Source: CAJBLF01 sp964613015
Lineage (GTDB): Bacteria; Patescibacteriota; Gracilibacteria; Absconditabacterales; Absconditicoccaceae
Reading direction: 5' to 3'
DNA length: 61,550 bases
NCBI GenBank assembly: GCA_964613015.1
Contig: CAZTFP010000006.1
Span: forward strand, 1-61,550
In this document: one piece after another, positions 56,137 to 61,550 of the stretch
Position numbering within the stretch: position 1 is the stretch's first letter
How the letters are laid out: each line of letters opens with the position of its first letter
Notes under the pieces: generated by a model
The model's database searches: none
Seen by the model: the letters and a program-made list of their open reading frames with translations, nothing else
Told to the model about the DNA's origin: nothing
Translations under genes and position numbers: made by a program

Positions 56137-56166
56137 AAAAAAAGTTGCTAGAAGACTAGCAACTTT
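56137..56166 (-). terminator. Terminator overlapping a stop codon
   Basis: AAAGTTGCTA (56141-56150) pairs perfectly with TAGCAACTTT (56157-56166); the plus-strand A-run gives a U-tail on the minus strand. The TAG of the small minus-strand gene lies in the stem. Confidence 0.85.
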
Positions 56167-56423
56167 ATATCTTTTTGGGGAGAGATATACCCATTTAATG
56201 CTTCTTTTCAATGTGATATAGCTCCATCACTCCGGTAATAAACAGGGCGATTTATTAACAGTTCAGCTTTACGCATACTGTCCCATTTGGCAGGTGTATA
56301 AGCAGACTTTTCAAAATACCTGAGCGTAGAAAAATAGCATCTAAGACTATCTAAATCCATTGATTCTTCTTTATAGGATTCATGCTTGTATCAATTGATT
56401 CTTCAGCTCTTCTTGATAGCCAT
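56148..56423 (-). CDS. Small protein overlapping the flavodoxin gene end
   Basis: 91 aa: MAIKKSGRINGYKHESYKEE, then DLDSLRCYFSTLRYFEKSAY and AELLINRPVYYRSDGAISHG. It starts 53 bases inside the flavodoxin gene in another frame and stops inside the shared terminator. The overlap and terminator position support a real, coupled gene. Two early UGA are read as Gly; a later ATG (MDLDSL) is the alternative start. No family recognised. Confidence 0.5.
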
Positions 56424-56850
56424 CTCTAGAAATTTCTTTACTAGAAAACACTATAGTTGTGCTTGGTTTTTTACCTGTTATATTTGCCATCTCTTGGATG
56501 GCGGTTTCAGCTCATGAACTTGCCTGAGTACAGAAAAAAATGAGCGATGCAGGCAATTGTTTTTCATACATCGTGATATATGTTCTTATAGCTGCAGATA
56601 TCGTAAAATCCCATACAGGGGTTCAAATACATACGATATCATACTCAGATGGATTTTTGGTTATGTTTTGGATGGTAGTTTGTCTTTTGAGTGCGGCATC
56701 TCTTCCTGCCATGATATATCACACTACTCATGCTCTTTTTTTTGTATCGATAATTTCCTCACTATCTGCACCCAGCATATCTGTGATGGAGAGTGCAAGT
56801 TTTTTGGTCATTCCTGTCCTAGAATAATAGACAACTAATATTTTTTTCAT
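56371..56850 (-). CDS. Flavodoxin-like protein
   Basis: 159 aa. The FMN phosphate loop is YYSRTGMTKKLA (S/T-x-T-G-x-T), then IVCIGTPVWDFTISAAIRTY forms the isoalloxazine loop with Trp (cf. '-G-x-P-V-W'), and FFCTQASSGAETAIQEM the third. It would carry electrons or reduce quinone-like substrates. It is longer in pattern to the flavodoxin_4 / NAD(P)H oxidoreductase group than to classical flavodoxin. Glycines in the loops are UGA. Confidence 0.85.
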
Positions 56851-56876
56851 GGGTATAGATTGTGAATAAACTATAG

Positions 56877-57335
56877 CTATTTTCTCTTGTAGACAACGAA
56901 ATCCATATCATGCGTTTGCTCTCTTTCTACCTCAATAAAATCGTTTTCAAATATAGGGAAAGTGGTATCTCATTCATAAGCTTTTTTTATTTCCGTCAAA
57001 TAGATGACATCCGCCATCGGGAGAAATTGGCGATAAATACTAGCTCATCCAATGATAAAAATCTGATCAATATTTTCTGGTTCGAGTTGTTTCATCATCG
57101 CTTCGATACTGTCATAGGTTTCTACTCCTTCGACTGGTTGTTGGGAAAGAATAATATTTCTTCTATTGGGAAGCGCCCTACCTATCGAAAGGAATGTATT
57201 GTATCCCATCACGACAATGTGTCCGCTGGTAACTTTTTTGAAATGCTGTAAATCAGCAGAATAATGTCGAGGAAGCTTGTTGTCTTTTCCTACAATCCTA
57301 TTTGAAGCCATCGCGGCGATCATATTTATGAACAT
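56877..57335 (-). CDS. folA: Dihydrofolate reductase
   Basis: 152 aa. MFINMIAAMASNRIVGKDNK opens as in DHFR; the substrate-binding acid is in HYSADLQHFKKVT, the NADPH motifs are GHIVVMGYNTFLSIGRALPN and RNIILS, and IFIIGGASIYRQFLPMADVI carries the G-G-x-x-x-Y signature (first Gly UGA). The conserved Trp of LP-W-x is Arg here (LPRHYSADL), which should alter folate binding. No thymidylate synthase is near. Confidence 0.92.
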
Positions 57336-57365
57336 AAAGTATGATTACAAATATAAATATTATTA

Positions 57366-57422
57366 CGTAGAGATAATTCATGAATTATCTCACAGCCAGA
57401 CATTTCGTGAAATGTCTCTACG
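57366..57422. repeat. Three-way palindromic element
   Basis: An outer stem CGTAGAGA (57366-57373) with TCTCTACG (57415-57422) encloses two perfect inner palindromes: AGATAATTCATGAATTATCT (57371-57390) and AGACATTTCGTGAAATGTCT (57398-57417). Similar GTAGAGAC...GTCTCTAC palindromes are dispersed repeats in many bacteria. It sits between the divergent folA and the IleRS-domain gene. Confidence 0.75.
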
Positions 57423-57453
57423 ATTATGATAATACTTTTTCACTAAATATTTT

Positions 57454-57484
57454 CAACCTATAAAAAACTTCGGTTGCTTTTTTG
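57454..57484 (+). terminator. Terminator-like hairpin upstream of the IleRS-domain gene
   Basis: CAACC (57454-57458) and GGTTG (57472-57476) followed by C and six Ts. No plus-strand gene ends here, so it is either an attenuator in a leader or chance. Confidence 0.35.
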
Positions 57485-57537
57485 CTGTATATTTTTATAC
57501 TGAGAGTCACATTTTATACCGTTATTTTTACTATTCT

Positions 57538-58158
57538 ATGACTACATCAGCACAGACACTTCTCAAGAAATACGGAGATATTATCAAAGAAGAAGTGAAC
57601 GTAAAACAGATCGAAGAACTCGATGATTCACTCAAAATACAAAAGACATTTAAGCCCATTGGCTCACAACTTTCTGCCAAATTTGGAAAAGATACGGGGA
57701 AAATTATCCAATATGGAAAACAGGGAAATATCAAAGATGCTGGTGATGGAAAAATGATTATTTTTGACAATAATGGTAACGAATGGACTTTGGAAAGTAG
57801 TGAATACGAAATAGCGTATGAGGGCTTGGAATGAGACACTACGGCAGTCGATCAAAATATCATAGCGAAATTGGATCTTGAATTAACGCCTGAGCTCCAG
57901 AGAGAATGAATTGCTCGTGAGATTTCTAGATTTTTGAACCAGATGAGAAAAGATGCAGATTACCGTGTAGACACAAAAGTAAGTATGTTGTATGCTACGA
58001 CTGATGAACATCTTGCGAAGATCGTAAAAGAATTTAAAGATTTTTTCAAACATGAAGCATTAATTTCTGATATACAATCTACGGATACTCCTGAATGAGA
58101 TATCGTTGCACTATTCACGAATAACGAATCGACTATCAACTTTGCCTTAAAGAAATAA
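57538..58158 (+). CDS. Free-standing C-terminal domain of isoleucyl-tRNA synthetase type
   Basis: 206 aa. The first half, LLKKYGDIIKEEVNVKQIEELDD and FKPIGSQLSAKFGKDTGKII, and the second half, LDLELTPELQREGIAREISR and FLNQMRKDADYRVDTKVSML, match the extreme C-terminus of long-form IleRS (anticodon-binding extension). No catalytic HIGH or KMSKS region lies upstream; the preceding 200 bases are non-coding. A fission of ileS or a trans-acting subunit is likely. UGA is used at EGL-E-G-D and at RE-G-IAR. Confidence 0.8.
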
Positions 58159-58177
58159 TTTTATCCTACCTAATATC

Positions 58178-58609
58178 ATGCAGTGTTTTGATTACGCACT
58201 TAAATATATCTATCGTTATCCCAAGACTGAAAAAGAGTTGAAGATTCAGTTGTATACAAAGTGATACAATACCAAAGATATAGATCGAACTATAGTAGAG
58301 CTTAAGAAAAAAAATTATGTGAATGATGAAATGTTTACAGAGAGTTATATCAGAAGTGAAGTAGTAAATAAGGGTAAGCCAGCTATTCGTATCATCCAAA
58401 AATTACAGCAAAAATGAGTCCCGCAAGAAATTGTAAAAGATATCTTGAAAAAATATGAGAATGAAATGGGTGACGGTATCCATGATAAAATCAAAAAAGA
58501 AATCGCAGCATATAAACGTAAAGAGGTAGATGGATTTGATATCATCCAGAAATTAATGAGAAAGTGATATAAACTAGCGGATATTAAGAAGGTAATTGAG
58601 AATAAATAA
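58178..58609 (+). CDS. recX: RecX-like regulator of RecA
   Basis: 143 aa of three-helix repeats: ALKYIYRYPKTEKELKIQLY, then VNDEMFTESYIRSEVVNKGK, IIQKLQQKGVPQEIVKDILK, and DIIQKLMRKGYKLADIKKVI. The repeated 'L-x-x-K-G-x-x-x-x-x-I' with basic face is the RecX layout, and each repeat glycine is UGA. RecX dampens RecA filaments; recA is 47 kb away. Starts 20 bases after the IleRS-domain gene. Confidence 0.8.
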
Positions 58610-58614
58610 AGTAG

Positions 58615-58653
58615 TAAGACATAAGTATCAAGACATAAGTATCAAGACATAAG
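58615..58653. repeat. Left flank repeat of the four-helix-bundle gene
   Basis: Three tandem copies of AAGACATAAGTATC between recX and the S23-type gene. Confidence 0.65.
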
Positions 58654-58674
58654 ATATTTATATATTAGTGTATC

Positions 58675-59028
58675 ATGCATAATTTCAAAGAACTATTAGT
58701 TTGGAAGAAAGCAAGAGAACTTACAAAACAAATTTATCTTTTATGTAAAATATTTCCTGATAGTGAAAAGTATGCAATAATCTCCCAGATTCAAAGATCT
58801 TGTATTTCCATAGCGTCAAACATAGCTGAATGAGCATGAAGATGATCAGATAAAGAATTTATATATTTTTTAAATGTAGCTTATTGATCAGCATTTGAAT
58901 TAGAAACACAAATTATATTATCGTATGACGTTTGATATATAGACCAAAAAGAAATGGAAACAGTAATTCAAAAGATTAATGAAATACAAAAAATGATTTA
59001 TTGACTTATACAACATAATAAAAATTAG
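58675..59028 (+). CDS. Four-helix-bundle protein (S23 / 23S rRNA intervening-sequence type)
   Basis: 117 aa. NFKELLVWKKARELTKQIYL, then QIQRSCISIASNIAEGAGRG, FLNVAYGSAFELETQIIL and the helix QKMIYGLIQHNK are the four helices of this family; SNIAEG-x-GR is diagnostic, with the two glycines as UGA. Members are found in rRNA intervening sequences and, as Avd, in diversity-generating retroelements, but no reverse transcriptase is near. It is enclosed by simple repeats. Confidence 0.92.
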
Positions 59029-59035
59029 ACACAAG

Positions 59036-59124
59036 TAATAAGACATAAGTAGGAAAATAAAATATATTTTATTTTCTGGTCTTAATATTTGATACTCAAA
59101 TCTTGATACTTTATACTTTATACT
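59036..59124. repeat. Right flank repeats of the four-helix-bundle gene
   Basis: One direct copy of AAGACATAAGTA (about 59040-59051) and, further on, inverted copies (GGTCTTAATATTTGATACTC and TCTTGATACTTTATACTTTA). Confidence 0.6.
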
Positions 59125-59130
59125 AAAAAA

Positions 59131-59883
59131 ATGGGAAGATGGCATAGTATCGCAGCAAGAAAGGCATCATGAGATGCAAAAAAATCACAAGCATATGCGA
59201 AAGTGGGGAAAATTATCCAAATAGCAGCAAGAAAAGGTGCAGATCCTAAGATGAATCCTGCTCTCGAGCTCGCACTCAGTAAAGCTAAACAGTATAATCT
59301 CCCTAGAGAAGTGGTAGAAAAGGCTATTTTGAAGTGATCTGGACAACTTGAAGGAGAAAATCTTGAGGAAATATTTTACGAATGATATGGACCAGAAGGT
59401 GTAGCATTGCTTGTCAAAGCATTGACCCCAAATACCAATAGAAGCGCAACTACTATCAAAAATATCATACAGAAACATGGAGGAACAATGGGAGCTATGT
59501 GATCTGTCGCATGGCAATTTAAAGAACAAGGCGTTATCGTTATCGATGGTATCAGCGAAACTATTCACGATAAAGGAAAAACCGTAGAAAGAGTTTTGCC
59601 GTTGAATAAAAATGAACTTGAAGAACGTGCAATGGAGCTTCCTATAGCTGATTTCGAAGCAGATGAAACAACTGTGGTTATTTATGTCGACAAAAAAGAT
59701 TTTACTATCGTACACAATGCACTAGAAAAATTTAATTATCATATGGTTGAATCAGATATTCAATTTATTCCGGAAAATATGGTTAAGCTTAATGAAGAAT
59801 CTACGAATAAACTCTATACTCTCCTCGATGCATTAGATGACAATGAAGATGTAGATCATGTTTGGCATAATCTTTCTAATTAA
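59131..59883 (+). CDS. YebC/PmpR family DNA-binding regulatory protein
   Basis: 250 aa. MGRWHSIAARKASGDAKKSQ and FAKVGKIIQIAARKGADPKM are the family start (usual MAGHSKWANIKHRK). PREVVEKAILKGSGQLEGEN, YEGYGPEGVALLVKALTPNT and HGGTMGAMGSVAWQFKEQGV follow in order. Family members act as transcription factors or help ribosomes through proline stretches. Many glycines of conserved motifs are UGA. Confidence 0.93.
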
Positions 59884-59903
59884 TTTTGACTTCATCACTC
59901 TTT

Positions 59904-60776
59904 ATGTATATGGAATATAAAACTTTAGATGAATATTTTAGGTTGCCAGTTATTGGTCTTGGCACATGGGGAATTGGTGGTTCTTCTCTTGAACCAGATT
60001 TTTCTAGAGATAATGAATCTATCAAAGCTATCAAAGATGCAATAGCATTATGATATTCACATGTTGATACTGCAGAATTGTATGGTGTAGGTCATACGGA
60101 AGAAATTGTGGGTGAAGCGATCAAAAACCTTGATAGATCTAAATTGATTATTACTACTAAAGTATATAAAACACACATACATTATGATGATGTGATTGCT
60201 TCATGCAAAAAGAGTTTAGAAAGACTACAAACAAACTACATTGATATATATCTTATTCACGCTCCCAATCCTGAAATACCATTGGAAGAAACAATGAAGG
60301 CCTTGGACTATCTCGTTGAGCATCAATTGGTGAAATATATTGGCGTAAGTAATTTTTCTGTAGAACAGATGAAAGAAGCCCAACATTATAGCAAGAATAA
60401 AATTATGGTCAATCAAATACCCTATAACTTGAGTGCAAGAAGTGAAGATTATAAAGGTGGTGGATGTAGAAATATGGAGCAGGAAATAGTTCCTTATTGT
60501 CAGGCGAATAACATACTCATCATGGCTTATAGACCTATAGAAAGAGGATTTTTATTACAATCACATCCTCTGCTTGATGATTTATCTGTAAAATATGGTA
60601 AGACAAAAGCACAAATCGCACTACAGCGATTGATATCCAAAAAAAACATTGTTACTATATGTAAAGCCACTCAACCGGAACACCTCAAAGAAAATTTGGG
60701 TGCAATGGGATGGAATCTAAGCATTGAAGATATAGAAGTATTGAATACTACTCAGTTTTGAACACCTAATACTTAA
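59904..60776 (+). CDS. Aldo/keto reductase
   Basis: 290 aa, TIM-barrel NAD(P)H oxidoreductase. Catalytic tetrad: HVDTAELYGVG (Asp and Tyr), TTKVY (Lys) and IYLIHAPNPE (His). VKYIGVSNFSVEQM and VNQIPYNLSAR are family motifs; near the C-terminus ATQPEHLKENLGAM is the cofactor site with Lys-Ala-Thr in place of the usual K/R-x-x. It reduces an unknown aldehyde or ketone. Start at 59904 (MYMEYKTL); an internal Met at the third codon is possible. Confidence 0.92.
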
Positions 60777-60779
60777 TTA

Positions 60780-61550
60780 TTATTTACAGAGTCCTGCGTC
60801 ATAAAGCATTCTATAAAGCTCAAAAAGCTTTATAGTTTTTTGGTAATTACCCAACGATGGATAATCTTTATCGAGCTGTTGGATAATACCTTGCAGTTCT
60901 CGAAGACTATCTCCATATGTTTTGTCTATTTTATTGATATCAGAAAGTTTCACGATAGCACTTTGGATGATATTTAATCCGTCTTGAGTCGTCAGTGGTT
61001 TATTTTCTCATAAACATTTATTACCGAGTACCTGAGCTATTTGTGTCACTTCTTGTGCTGATGCACTTCTTCCATAGACAACAATAGTAATCTTTCCTTG
61101 ATATGTATTATTGGTAGCATCAGAGATTGTTGGTGATTTTGTTTTATCAAATTCAAAGTTTTTGATTGAAAATATTGGGGGAAGCTGAAGCATAAAATTT
61201 TTAAGATTTTCTGCACCATTAGTACCAAAGTTTGTCCCTAACAAATATCAAAACATAGGTATATTTTGATACCTTTCTCTGAATTTGTAATAACATACTT
61301 CATCAGAATCATTGTTACAGGAGATAATACTCTTGATCGTCTTATCTATGATAGTATCATCAATAAGTGTATTTTCTCCACTATTATAGATCCAGTTATA
61401 TATACTATATCCAATCATTTTATCTTGATCCAGTTGTTGTCCTGATCCAAATATCGTTGCATAATTACTATCTAATGCTTTGATCTCTTGTCCTTTTCCT
61501 TTTTTTATTTCTCCTCGAAGATAATAAAAGAATTCGTTGATGAGAGAAAT
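60780..61550 (-). CDS. Partial exported or pilus-related protein (PilO-like pattern, uncertain)
   Basis: 256 residues are visible from the right edge to the TAA at 60780-60782; the start is outside. The stretch NFMLQLPPIFSIKNFEFDKT and the following strand GKITIVVYGRSASAQEVTQI resemble the C-terminal ferredoxin-like domain of PilO-type pilus assembly proteins, with the helical end LSDINKIDKTYGDSLRELQG. This is a pattern match only. Converges on the aldo/keto reductase with three bases between stops. Confidence 0.6.

Noticed and set aside
58675..59028. Diversity-generating retroelement accessory (Avd)
   Set aside because: No reverse transcriptase and no template/variable repeat pair nearby; simple repeats only.
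1..61550. tRNA or rRNA genes
   Set aside because: I saw no T-loop (GGTTCRA) stem combinations or rRNA signatures on either strand, but a tRNA-finder run would be decisive.

Overview
Organism and genetic code. The window reads correctly only if UGA encodes glycine. Under the standard code almost every gene breaks at in-frame UGA. Read as Gly, the pieces join into single proteins that carry Gly exactly where their families conserve it: EF-G 'NK-G-V', RecA 'LG-G-G', the UvrA and MurE P-loops, RsmE 'GPEGG'. True stops are nearly all UAA, with a few UAG. This is translation table 25, known from Candidatus Absconditabacteria (SR1) and Gracilibacteria in the Patescibacteria/CPR, and the low GC, lack of clear Shine-Dalgarno sites and many small orphan membrane proteins fit. 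Promoters are near-consensus TTGACA-N16/17-TATAAT. I saw no rRNA, tRNA or CRISPR.

Layout. 1-5 kb: end of a membrane protein, then on the minus strand fusA, a gatC-like gene, a membrane protein with a His-rich tail and a deoxyribosyltransferase-like gene. 5-9 kb: an 801-aa PKD-domain membrane protein and a GT4 glycosyltransferase. 9-12.8 kb: a CHAP peptidoglycan hydrolase behind tandem palindromic repeats, then divergent recA and a LexA-like gene with candidate operators. 12.8-22 kb: a tight three-gene minus-strand unit made of two giant uncharacterised proteins (1257 and 1442 aa, coiled coil plus membrane segments) and an M23 endopeptidase. 22-31 kb: cysteine desulfurase, deaminase, FtsQ-like, PAP2-like, rsmE, murE, DUF58, two HADs, ruvX, tsaB. 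31-36.7 kb: two paralogous polytopic VirB6/TrbL-like proteins and a lysozyme-like transglycosylase. 36.7-42.6 kb: UDG-like, MazG-like, P-loop kinase, uvrA, DUF1846. 42.7-45.9 kb: TraC-like and two VirB2-like membrane proteins (minus), and a divergent membrane protein. 46-49.3 kb: nucleotidyltransferase fold, histidine kinase, response regulator, exported protein. 49.7-52.5 kb: DUF59 protein plus membrane proteins and two lipoproteins. 52.7-61.5 kb: truB, an island of small orphans, flavodoxin, folA, a free-standing IleRS C-terminal domain, recX, a four-helix-bundle (S23) gene inside repeats, yebC, an aldo/keto reductase and the end of a possible PilO-like gene.

How it fits together. The accessory content concerns the cell surface: three kinds of wall hydrolase (CHAP, M23, lysozyme-like), T4SS-like membrane parts without a visible ATPase, giant membrane/coiled-coil proteins and surface PKD proteins. 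Members of these lineages live attached to, or prey on, other bacteria, so a host-contact apparatus is a reasonable inference, but no gene here proves it. The strongest candidates for something undescribed are the giant-protein/M23 operon and the paralogous VirB6-like pair with its transglycosylase.
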